This document shows positions 17,779 through 25,444 of a stretch of DNA of 64,000 bases, in pieces (the first letter of the stretch is position 1; each line of letters opens with the position of its first letter). The stretch comes from PALSA-612 sp963742925. GTDB taxonomy: Bacteria; Actinomycetota; Thermoleophilia; Gaiellales; Gaiellaceae. The stretch is from assembly GCA_963742925.1 (NCBI GenBank), contig CAVUNV010000004.1, forward strand, positions 124,001 to 188,000, written 5' to 3'. The translations under genes were made by a program, and so were the position numbers. The notes under the pieces were generated by a model, which was given only the letters and a program-made list of their open reading frames with translations, ran no database searches and was not told the DNA's origin.

Positions 17779-18225
17779 TCAGCGCCTGAATGACCAGAGC
17801 TTGTTGCCGATGAAGTTGAGCGGCATCACGAGGACGACGGCGATCGCCTGCGCGGGGATCTTGCCGACGCCGGCGGTGACCAGCAGGTGCAGGATGCCGA
17901 GGTTCGCTCCGAGCGCGACGAGCGACACGACGAAGAAGCGCAGGCCCTGGTAGTAGACGTCGCCGCGCTGGCGGCGGAACGTCCAGTGGCGGTTCCAGTA
18001 GTAGTTGCTGCTGGCGGCGACGACGAACGAGCAGGCGCCCGCGGCCAGGTAGTGCAGCCCGGCAACCTGCAGCAGGAAGCTGTAGACGGCCAGATTGACG
18101 AGGTAGCCCGAGGCGCCGACGAGCGAGAACTTGCCGAGCTGCACCCAGTTGCCGGGGTGAAGGAGTGCGCGGACGGCGCGGGTCGCCATGATGCCGCCCG
18201 ACGCGGCCGCGGAAGCTCGCGCCAT
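17779..18225 (-). CDS. GtrA-family membrane protein
   Basis: 148 aa with four membrane helices. GtrA signatures are FSLVGASGYLVNLAVY near the N-terminus, SSNYYWNRHWTFR in the centre and PLNFIGNKLWSFR at the end. GtrA proteins are thought to flip undecaprenyl-phosphate-linked sugars or assist membrane glycosyltransferases, which suits the two glycosyltransferase genes downstream. ATG at 18223-18225; an internal ATG at 18187-18189 is the alternative. Confidence 0.88.
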   Translation of the reverse strand: MARASAAASGGIMATRAVRALLHPGNWVQLGKFSLVGASGYLVNLAVYSFLLQVAGLHYLAAGACSFVVAASSNYYWNRHWTFRRQRGDVYYQGLRFFVVSLVALGANLGILHLLVTAGVGKIPAQAIAVVLVMPLNFIGNKLWSFRR

Positions 18226-18342
18226 GGGCGAGAGGGTACCCGTGCGCCCGGAGCGAGCTTCCGCCCAACCCTGCGAAAACCGGCCGATCCGCTGCGGCGT
18301 ATTTCGGCGCGAGAGAGACAACCCGGTCAAAGGAGGAACCAC

Positions 18343-18774
18343 GTGCGTCTGCGTCTGATCTCGCTTCTCGCCGTGATCGCCGTCGCAGTGCCCGCCGTCG
18401 CACTCGCCTCGCACGCGAAACAGCTCGAGTTCGAGGCGTACCTGCTCGGCAAGTCGGAGACACCGAAGGGTGCACCCGCCGGCAAGGGCACCGCCAAGAT
18501 CACGGTCACCGGCACCAAGGTCTGCTGGAAGTTCACCGGCGTCAAGGGCATCGACAAGGTCACGGCCTCGCACATTCACATCGGCAAGGCCGGAACGTCC
18601 GGGAACGTCGTCGTGGCGTTCTTCGCCGGGCCGCTCAAGCCGACGGGCTGCGTTCCTTCGACGGCGGCGACCGTCAAGGCGATCGCGAAGAACCCGGCCG
18701 GCTTCTACGTCAACATCCACACGCTGAAGTACCCGGCCGGCGCCATCCGCGGCCAGCTCCACGCGGGCGACTAA
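18343..18774 (+). CDS. Secreted CHRD-domain protein
   Basis: 143 aa. GTG start with an AGGAGG ribosome site 7 bp upstream, a signal peptide ending near ALASHA, then one CHRD (chordin-like) domain: GKGTAKITVTGTKVCWKFTG, ASHIHIGKAG, FYVNIHTLKYPAGAIRGQL. The His-rich IHxG and NIHT motifs are diagnostic. Function in bacteria is unknown; the domain is extracytoplasmic. Monocistronic, ending at a hairpin shared with the convergent E2 gene. Confidence 0.88.
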   Translation: MRLRLISLLAVIAVAVPAVALASHAKQLEFEAYLLGKSETPKGAPAGKGTAKITVTGTKVCWKFTGVKGIDKVTASHIHIGKAGTSGNVVVAFFAGPLKPTGCVPSTAATVKAIAKNPAGFYVNIHTLKYPAGAIRGQLHAGD

Positions 18775-18796
18775 CGGACGCCCTCGAACCCTCCCC

Positions 18797-18828
18797 GAGA
18801 CCCCGGCCGCTCGCCGCGCCGGGGTCTC
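18797..18828. terminator. Bidirectional hairpin between CHRD and E2 genes
   Basis: Perfect 11-bp stem GAGACCCCGGC (18797-18807) with GCCGGGGTCTC (18818-18828) and a 10-nt loop. It lies between convergent genes and its right arm touches the E2 stop codon (18827-18829). Confidence 0.75.
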
Positions 18829-19957
18829 AGCCCTGCTCGAGCCGCTCGATCACGGCCAGGCCGAACTGGGCCGCGCGGGCGCCGTCGACGACGCGGTGGT
18901 CGAAGGTGATCGCGATCATCCCGATCGGACGGGAGACGACCTCTCCGTCGCGGACGACGGGCCGGGCGGCAATCCGGCCGACGCTCAGGATCGCCACCTC
19001 GGGGTGATTGACGATCGGCGTCTGCAGGAGACCGCCGAGCTTGCCCGCACTCGTGACCGTGAACGTCGAGCCACGCAGCTCCTCGGGCAAGAGCTTCCCC
19101 TCCCTGGCCGCCTCGGCCAGGCGACGGACGTCCGCGTCGAGCTCCTCGACCGGCCTGGTATCGCAGCCGCGGACGACGGGGACGACGAGGCCCTGCTCGG
19201 TCTGGACCGCGACGCCGAGGTCGTAACGGTCGAGCTCGACGATCTCGCCTCCCTCCAGGCGCGCGTTCAGCTCCGGATACTCCTGCAGGCTCGCCGCACA
19301 CGCCTTCAGCGTCGTCGCGACCAGCCGGTCGAGCTCGACGCGGCCGAAGTCGCACTCCTCGACCCATGTGACGGCCGGCACCTCGCGATGTGCGCGGGCC
19401 ATGTGCTCGGCGATCACGCGCCGCGTCCCGCGCAGCGGTATGCGTCTGCCTTCGGTGACACTTCCGTGCGCCTTCCGTTCCAGGGACTGTCCCCGGGACG
19501 CGGCCGGGACCGACGTGGCTGCCTGGCGCACGTCCTCCTCGGTCACGCGGCCCTGGGGGCCGGTGCCCGCGATGCTCGCCAGGTCGACCCCGAGCTCGCT
19601 CGCGATCCGGCGGACGAGCGGAGTCGCTCGCACCGGGGCGCCCTTCGGCCGCGGCGGGGCCGGCGGTGCCTCGGCGAGCCCGAGCTTCTTGACCTCCGGG
19701 GCGGCACTCACTGCCGAGCCGTCGTCGTCACCGATCACGACGAGCACCGTCCCCACGGCGACGACCTCGCCCTCGGCGACCAGGATGCGCGCCACCTTGC
19801 CCGACGCGGGCGAGGGGATCTCGACCGTCGCCTTGTCGGTCTGCACCTCGACCAGCGGATCGTCCTCGGCGATCTCCTGGCCCTCCTCGACGAGCCAGCG
19901 CGCCACCTCGCCCTCCGTGAGGCCCTCGCCGAGATCGGGAAGCCGGAACTCGTACAT
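18827..19957 (-). CDS. 2-oxoacid dehydrogenase E2 (dihydrolipoyl acyltransferase)
   Basis: 376 aa. The lipoyl domain at residues 1-77 has lipoyl-Lys 42 in VQTDKATVEIPS; the peripheral subunit-binding domain at about 108-145 reads ATPLVRRIASELGVDL. The catalytic domain from about residue 172 has the active-site DHRVVDG near 350. A linker of about 30 residues (148-171) is partly encoded by a family B repeat (residues 155-168). Substrate could be pyruvate or branched-chain 2-oxoacids; the single lipoyl domain and E1a/E1b partner suit the branched-chain complex. No E3 gene is nearby. Confidence 0.9.
   Translation of the reverse strand: MYEFRLPDLGEGLTEGEVARWLVEEGQEIAEDDPLVEVQTDKATVEIPSPASGKVARILVAEGEVVAVGTVLVVIGDDDGSAVSAAPEVKKLGLAEAPPAPPRPKGAPVRATPLVRRIASELGVDLASIAGTGPQGRVTEEDVRQAATSVPAASRGQSLERKAHGSVTEGRRIPLRGTRRVIAEHMARAHREVPAVTWVEECDFGRVELDRLVATTLKACAASLQEYPELNARLEGGEIVELDRYDLGVAVQTEQGLVVPVVRGCDTRPVEELDADVRRLAEAAREGKLLPEELRGSTFTVTSAGKLGGLLQTPIVNHPEVAILSVGRIAARPVVRDGEVVSRPIGMIAITFDHRVVDGARAAQFGLAVIERLEQG
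19455..19494. repeat. GGGACTGTCCC repeat family B, copy 2, inside the E2 coding sequence
   Basis: The same 40-bp element as at 14519-14558, here in frame within the E2 gene. On the minus strand it encodes RGQSLERKAHGSVT (residues 155-168), in the flexible linker between the subunit-binding and catalytic domains, where an insertion is tolerated. Confidence 0.75.
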
Positions 19958-19959
19958 GG

Positions 19960-20904
19960 TCAGCGCATTGTCGTGAACCGGATCGCGTCGTGCCGGAGCA
20001 TGGCGTGGACGCCGCGCACGCCGTTCACGAGCTGCGTCACGCGCAGGTCGACGACGGCGCTGGCCAGTGCGAGCGCGTCGCGTCGCTCGAGTGCGTACTC
20101 GCGGCCCATCAGCTCCAGCATCGCTTCGAGCGCGAGCGCGGCAGCCTCGTCGAGGTCCTCGTCGAAGCCGAAGGCGAGCCAGGCGTCAGGCGTCCGGGCG
20201 ATCGGGCTCGTCAGCACCGGGCCGTCGTGCAGCTCGAGCGTCAGCACGGCACGCTCGGCCGGGCACTCGATCGCGAGCTGCGAGACCTCACCGTCGCCCT
20301 GCCGCGCATGGCAGTCGCCGGCCGAGAACAGCGCACCGTCGACCGGCACGGGCAGGAAGAGCGTCGTCCCGGCCACGAGCTCGGCGCAGTCGATGTTGCC
20401 GCCCCAGATCCGCGGCGGCGCCGTCGGGTGGCGGCCCGGCTCGGGCGGGGGCATTCCGAGCACACCCAGGAACGGCCGGAGGTCGAGCTCGCGACCGTCC
20501 TGGTCGCGGCCGGTCCCCGCGTCGGCGTCGAGCTCGTAGACGAGCAGCCGCCCCTCGCCGTCGGAGAGCCCGAGCCGGTCGTTCAGAGGCGTCGGAAGGC
20601 CGCCGCCGACGGTGTAGCCGTAGTCGCCGACGCGCACGAGCTCGATCCGGACGGCGAGGGTCTGACCGGCGCGCGCACCGCGAACCTCGACCGGCCCGAT
20701 CAGCGCGTGACCCTCGTCGAGCTCGGCATCCCGCGGCTCGAACCTCCGCCTCCCGCCGGGCTTCGGCGGCTCGAGCCCCCAGCCCGCGTCGAGCGTCGAG
20801 AAGGCGATCGAATCGCCGGGCTCGATGGTGAGAACGGGCTCCAGCTCGCGCGAGAAATGGCCGTGGAGCGTGCGGCGCTCGAGCGGGATCTCGTGCAGCG
20901 CCAC
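19960..20904 (-). CDS. Acetamidase/formamidase family protein
   Basis: 314 aa of the FmdA/AmdA fold. Characteristic segments are LTIEPGDSIAFSTLDAGWG, LIGPVEVRGARAGQTLAV, GGNIDCAELVAGTTLFLPV and ALFSAGDCHARQGDGE, the last two lining the metal-dependent active site. It would hydrolyse short amides to acid and ammonia. It sits between E1-beta (3-bp gap) and E2 (2-bp gap), so it is co-transcribed with the dehydrogenase, an unusual place for this family. GTG start at 20902-20904. Confidence 0.85.
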   Translation of the reverse strand: MALHEIPLERRTLHGHFSRELEPVLTIEPGDSIAFSTLDAGWGLEPPKPGGRRRFEPRDAELDEGHALIGPVEVRGARAGQTLAVRIELVRVGDYGYTVGGGLPTPLNDRLGLSDGEGRLLVYELDADAGTGRDQDGRELDLRPFLGVLGMPPPEPGRHPTAPPRIWGGNIDCAELVAGTTLFLPVPVDGALFSAGDCHARQGDGEVSQLAIECPAERAVLTLELHDGPVLTSPIARTPDAWLAFGFDEDLDEAAALALEAMLELMGREYALERRDALALASAVVDLRVTQLVNGVRGVHAMLRHDAIRFTTMR

Positions 20905-20907
20905 GAG

Positions 20908-21888
20908 CTAGAACGCCAGCAGCCGCCGGACGGCGTCGGCGACGCGTGCGACCGACGGCATGTACGCGTCCTCGAGCTTCCAGTAGGGATACGGCACGTC
21001 GTAGCCCGTGACCCGGATCACCGGGCCGCGCAGGTCGAGGATCGCCTTCTCGGCCAGGACGGCCGCGATCTCGGCCGCGTAGCCGCAGGTCCGCGGAGCC
21101 TCCTGGACGACGACGACACGGCCGGTCTTCGCCGCCGAGGCGAGCAGCGCCCCCTCGTCGAGCGGCTTCAGCGTCCGCAGGTCGAGCACTTCGATGCTCG
21201 CCTCGCCCGCCAGAGCGGACGCCGCCTGCTCGGCCAGCGGCACCATCGCGCCGTAGGCGACGAGTGTGACGTCGGAGCCCTCGCGGGCGACGCGGGCCCG
21301 GCCGAGCGGCACGACGTACTCGCCGTCGGGAACGGAGCCGCGCATCGTCCGGTAGTGGAGCTTGGGCTCGAACAGAACGACCGGGTCGGGATCGCGGATA
21401 GCCGCAGCCAGCAGCCCCTTGGCATCCGCGGGCGTGGACGGGATCGCCACCTTCACGCCCGGCGTGTGCACGTAGAACGCCTCGGGCGAGTCGTCGTGCA
21501 GCTCCGGCGCGCGCACGCCGCCGCCGTAGGGCATCCGGACGGTGATCGGGAACTCCAGCTTGCCGCCCGACCGCCAGCGGTAGCGGCCGACGTGGTTGAT
21601 CAGCTGGTCGAGGCACGGGTAGCTGAACGCGTCGTACTGCATCTCGCAGACGGGCCGCCAGCCGGCCATGCAGAGGCCGACCGCAGTGCCGAGGATGCCG
21701 GCCTCGGCGAGCGGCGTGTCGACGCAGCGGTCCTCCCCGAACGTCTCGCGGAGGCCGGCCGTGGCCCGGAAGACACCGCCCACCCGCCCGACGTCCTCCC
21801 CCATCACGAGCACGTTCGGATCGCGCGCCAGCTCGTGGTGGAGGCAGTCGTTGATCGCCTCGACCAGGGTGAGCTCACTGGTCGGCAA
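20908..21888 (-). CDS. 2-oxoacid dehydrogenase E1 component, beta subunit
   Basis: 326 aa transketolase-like subunit. Conserved segments: VLVMGEDVGRVGGVFRAT, DTPLAEAGILGTAVGLCMAG, MPYGGGVRAPELHDDSPEA, VEVLDLRTLKP-like EVLDLRTLKPLD and TGYDVPYPYWKLED. A TTG start (21886-21888) overlaps the E1-alpha gene by 14 bp. It forms the thiamine diphosphate-dependent E1 heterotetramer with the upstream gene product; the ending PYPYWKLED is close to branched-chain (BkdA2-type) enzymes. Confidence 0.9.
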   Translation of the reverse strand: MPTSELTLVEAINDCLHHELARDPNVLVMGEDVGRVGGVFRATAGLRETFGEDRCVDTPLAEAGILGTAVGLCMAGWRPVCEMQYDAFSYPCLDQLINHVGRYRWRSGGKLEFPITVRMPYGGGVRAPELHDDSPEAFYVHTPGVKVAIPSTPADAKGLLAAAIRDPDPVVLFEPKLHYRTMRGSVPDGEYVVPLGRARVAREGSDVTLVAYGAMVPLAEQAASALAGEASIEVLDLRTLKPLDEGALLASAAKTGRVVVVQEAPRTCGYAAEIAAVLAEKAILDLRGPVIRVTGYDVPYPYWKLEDAYMPSVARVADAVRRLLAF

Positions 21889-22945
21889 GAATCCTCCGAA
21901 GCTCGCTGAGGTCGTGGTCGAAGGAGAGCGGCGGCGCCGCATACGCGTGCGAGAACAGCAGCTCCGGATCGGGATCCGGCTCCGCTTCGGCCTTCGTGAT
22001 CGCCTCGCGCATCAGCTGGGTCGCCTCGTCCCTGATCCGCTCTGCCAGCTCGTCGGGGAGCAGCCCGCGCCGTCGCAGGTACCCCTCGAACCGCCCGACG
22101 CACTCGCGCCGACGCTGCTCCTCGACCCGCTCCGGGTCGATGTAGAGCCGCGGGTCGTCGGCGGTGGCGTGCGGCGCGGAGCGGTACGTGACCGCCTCGA
22201 TGAAGGTCGGCCCGCCGCCGGCCCGGGCGCGCTCCACCGCCTCCCGGGTCGCCTCGTAGACGGCTAACACGTCCGCGCCGTCGACCCTCGTCGCCGGCAT
22301 GCCGTAGCCGACCGCCTTGTCGGCCAGCGTCTCGGCCGCGGTCTGCAGCTCGAGCGGCGTCGAGATCGCCCACTGGTTGTTGTTGCAGAACAGCACGAGC
22401 GGCGCCTTCATCACGCCGGCGAAGTTGGCCCCCTCGTGGAACGAGCCCTCGGAGGTGGCACCGTCGCCGAAGAACGCGATCGCGCACGCCGGCTCGCCGC
22501 GCAGCTTCTTCCCCCAGGCGAGCCCGGCCGCATGGGGAACGTGCGTGCCGATCGGGACGCAGATCGAGGCGACGTTGTAGTCGGCCGGATTCCACCAGCC
22601 CGCCGGATGGCCGCGCCACCAGGACAGGATCGTGTCGGCCGGCATGCCGCGCAGCAGGCCGATCGCGGACTCGCGGTAGCTCGGGAAGATCCAGTCGTCG
22701 TCGGCGAGCGCGTAGACGGCCCCGACCTGCATCGCCTCGTGGTTCCAGAAGATCGCGTAGGTGCCGATCCGGCCCTGGCGGTGGTAGATGACCGACCGCT
22801 CGTCGTAGGTGCGCATCAGGACGAGCTGGCGGTAGAGCTCGACGAGGTCCGCGTCGTCGAGACCCTCGACCTCCCCGTCCGGAGCAGCATCGCCGTCGCC
22901 GATCACGCGGCGGAGATCGCGCTCGACCGGAAGCACCCGACTCAC
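21875..22945 (-). CDS. 2-oxoacid dehydrogenase E1 component, alpha subunit
   Basis: 356 aa. The thiamine diphosphate/Mg motif runs from GDGATSEGSFHEG to the NNQWA segment, and the active-site region YRSAPHATADDP carries the phosphorylation-loop-like HxTxDD. GTG start at 22943-22945. First gene of E1a-E1b-amidase-E2, transcribed away from the lipid kinase by a 24-bp gap. Decarboxylates the 2-oxoacid and passes the acyl group to lipoyl-E2. Confidence 0.9.
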   Translation of the reverse strand: MSRVLPVERDLRRVIGDGDAAPDGEVEGLDDADLVELYRQLVLMRTYDERSVIYHRQGRIGTYAIFWNHEAMQVGAVYALADDDWIFPSYRESAIGLLRGMPADTILSWWRGHPAGWWNPADYNVASICVPIGTHVPHAAGLAWGKKLRGEPACAIAFFGDGATSEGSFHEGANFAGVMKAPLVLFCNNNQWAISTPLELQTAAETLADKAVGYGMPATRVDGADVLAVYEATREAVERARAGGGPTFIEAVTYRSAPHATADDPRLYIDPERVEEQRRRECVGRFEGYLRRRGLLPDELAERIRDEATQLMREAITKAEAEPDPDPELLFSHAYAAPPLSFDHDLSELRRILADQ

Positions 22946-22969
22946 GGCCCCGAGTCTATGGGCCGCCCG

Positions 22970-23846
22970 CTAGACCAGCACCGAGACCGCGTCTCGCTCG
23001 CACTCGAACACCACTTCGCCGACGTCCCCGAGATCCTCACCGTCCGCCTGCAGCGGGCAGGGATGATCGCAGACGACCTCGATGCGGTCGACGTCGTGGC
23101 CCGACACCACGCCGGGAAGGCCCGTCAGCCCGCGACCCCGAGGCTGCCCGGAGAAAGCCGCGGGCGATCCGGAACGCGGCGGGGCTCGAGAGCACGGCGT
23201 AGTCGAGCCCCAGCTCGAAGCTCGCATCGGGACAGAAGCGGAGCGCGACCGCTCCCACGTACGTGAAGACCGGCTCGTTGCAGACGGCGATCATGGCGCC
23301 CCGCCCCACGCCCTTCACCTCGAGGACGTCCGGCAGCCGCCAGCCGCTCGCGGCGACGAGGCCGACGATCGTACGGGCGAACGCGAGATCGCCCGGCCGC
23401 TGCCCGTCTGCGCGCCGGCCCATCTCGTCCACTCGTCGCACCGACTGGGAGTCGAGCCCGATCCCCGCCGAGAACGCGAAGCGGCGCCCGTTCACGCGAC
23501 CGAGCGAGATCCGGCGCGGCCGGGCCTTGGTCAAACGGCGCGCGGCGGCGACGGCGTCTTCGGGCAGCCCGAGCGAGCGCGGCAGGACGTTCGTCCCGCC
23601 GCCCGGGACGAAGCCGAGCGGCTGCCGGCCGTCGACGCCGTTCAGCACCTCGTTGAAGACGCCGTCTCCGCCGAACGCGAAGATGGCCTCTCCCTCGGCC
23701 TCGCGCGCCAGCTCGACGGCGTGGCCGCGGCGCTCGGTCAGGACGGTCGCCAGCTCGTATGCGCCGCCGAGCTCCCGTTCGACAGCGCGGACGCGCTCCT
23801 CGTTGACCGAGCTCGCGTAGGGATTGACGATCAGCGTCGCACGCAT
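22970..23846 (-). CDS. Diacylglycerol kinase-family lipid kinase (one frame break)
   Basis: YegS/DgkB-like kinase. The N-terminus MRATLIVNPYASSVNEERV and the nucleotide-binding loop FAFGGDGVFNEVLNGV followed by FVPGGGTNVLPRSLGLP are diagnostic; the second domain has FSAGIGLDSQSVRR and NEPVFTYVGAVALRF. The frame breaks near 23145-23160, after AFRIARGFL, and the C-terminal segment GHDVDRIEVVCDHPCPLQ with QADGEDLGD continues in another frame to 22970. The second half is a normal family C-terminus, so an indel error is likely. Phosphorylates a lipid such as diacylglycerol. Confidence 0.85.
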
Positions 23847-23931
23847 GAGCCAACCGTATTCTCGCGCCGCGGCGACGTGCGGCAGGGGGAGCATCCGACG
23901 CGGAGCCGACCATTGCACCGAGGCGGACTGC

Positions 23932-25426
23932 TTGCGAAGGACGATTGCGAACCTCGCTCGGGTCGGCACGGCAGTCGCCGTCGCCGGACTGATCGTCGGA
24001 ACCGCGCCGGCGCTCGGCGCCGGCGCTGCCAAGCACAAGCCGCGGCCGCTCGAGGTGATGAAGGGCCCCGATAGCGCTTGCGAAGCTCGAGCAAGGGGTG
24101 TCGTTGAGCTATGTGCGCGTGACGACCCCGATCGTCGTGACCGGGCCGCTTCCTGACAAGCCCTTCGAGTGCACGGCCTGCGTCTTCGCATCCTTCAGAG
24201 CCAAGGACGCGGTCTTCCAGAAGACTGTCGACCTGCGGGGAACGGAGTTCATGGGACGGGTCGACCTCCAGGGAGCGACCTTTCAGGGGCCGGCGCTGTT
24301 CGGGCCCTTCGCCGATGTCAAGCGCCGGTCGGGGCGGTGCCCCCCCGCCCAGCCTTCGCTCCTCTGTTACGTGAACGGGCAGTTCGACGCCTCCGCCGAC
24401 TTCTCGCTCGCGACGTTCGACGACGTCGCGAGCTTCGGCGGCGTCGCCTTCCTGGACAGGATCGACTTCTCGCTCGCCCGCTTCCGCGACGAGGCAGATT
24501 TCGGCAAGACGGCCTTCGGCGCCCCGGCCCTGTTCGGCGAGGCGCGGTTCACGAAGGCCGCGAGCTTCCTCGGCGCGGACTTCGACAGGCTCGACTTCCA
24601 GTACGTCCGGAGCAGCGCGAGCGTCGACTTCGGCTCGGCGGACTTCTCCTGCACGCTGCCCGAGGACGGCGCCTGCACACGTGCCGCCGAGGACAGGCCC
24701 GGCCCCTCAGACGCGGTGTTCGCCTACTCGGCGTTCAACGAGATCTCGTTCGACCAGGCCGCGTTCGAGACCGGCGCACAGCTCTGGATGGCGGGTCTGC
24801 AGGCGAACACGCTCGTGTTCCCGCCCAGCGAGATCCACCACGTGCTGCCGACGGATCGTGAGCACGTCCTGAGCCTCGTCGAGGCCAGCGCGAAGTCGAC
24901 GAACGACCTCGGGGTTGCCAACGAGGCGCATTACAGGCTGCAGGCGTTGAAAAGCCGCAGCTATTCGTGGCCGCTGCACGTCCTCGACTTCGTGTTCTAT
25001 CGCTCGATGGCGGGCTACCTCGTCGAGCCGTTCCAGCCGCTCCTGACGCTGCTCGCGCTCGCGCTTCTCGTGTCGCTCTTGCGTCTCTACCTACCACGCG
25101 CGAAGCTGCGCCTCCGCGTGAAGGTGGCACGGCAGGGTCGGAGCGAACGGGCCGCACACCCGCCTGCCCGGCAGCGGGCCCGCTCGCGTCCCCGCCGATC
25201 GATGGCAAGCCGGTTCACAACCTGGGCGGCCGTGGCGTGGGCTGCTTTGCGCCGGTACGGTCACGAGTTGCTGGACACCCTGTTCCTGATGTGGCCCGGC
25301 AGCGGCGCAGCAACCGCGGGCCGGCGCTTCGAGGCGAACATCTACCGCATTCTCGTCGTCTGCATGCTGATCGGGTTCGCGAACTCGAACCCGACTTTGC
25401 GGCAGATGCTTGACGCACTCCACTAG
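23932..25426 (+). CDS. Pentapeptide-like repeat membrane protein (one frame break)
   Basis: About 497 aa from a TTG at 23932 with GAGG upstream. A signal or anchor segment (RVGTAVAVAGLIVGTAPALG) is followed by a frame break near 24068-24080; the body resumes with IALAKLEQGVSLSYVRV. Residues about 60-280 carry F-centred repeats of the pentapeptide/right-handed-helix type (ADFSLATFDDVASFGG and similar). Two membrane segments follow (YLVEPFQPLLTLLALALLVS and ANIYRILVVCMLIGFAN) around a basic cytoplasmic loop rich in Arg. Function unknown; resembles ion-channel-associated pentapeptide proteins only in layout. Confidence 0.7.
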
Positions 25427-25444
25427 ATACGTCACCCTCGTCAC

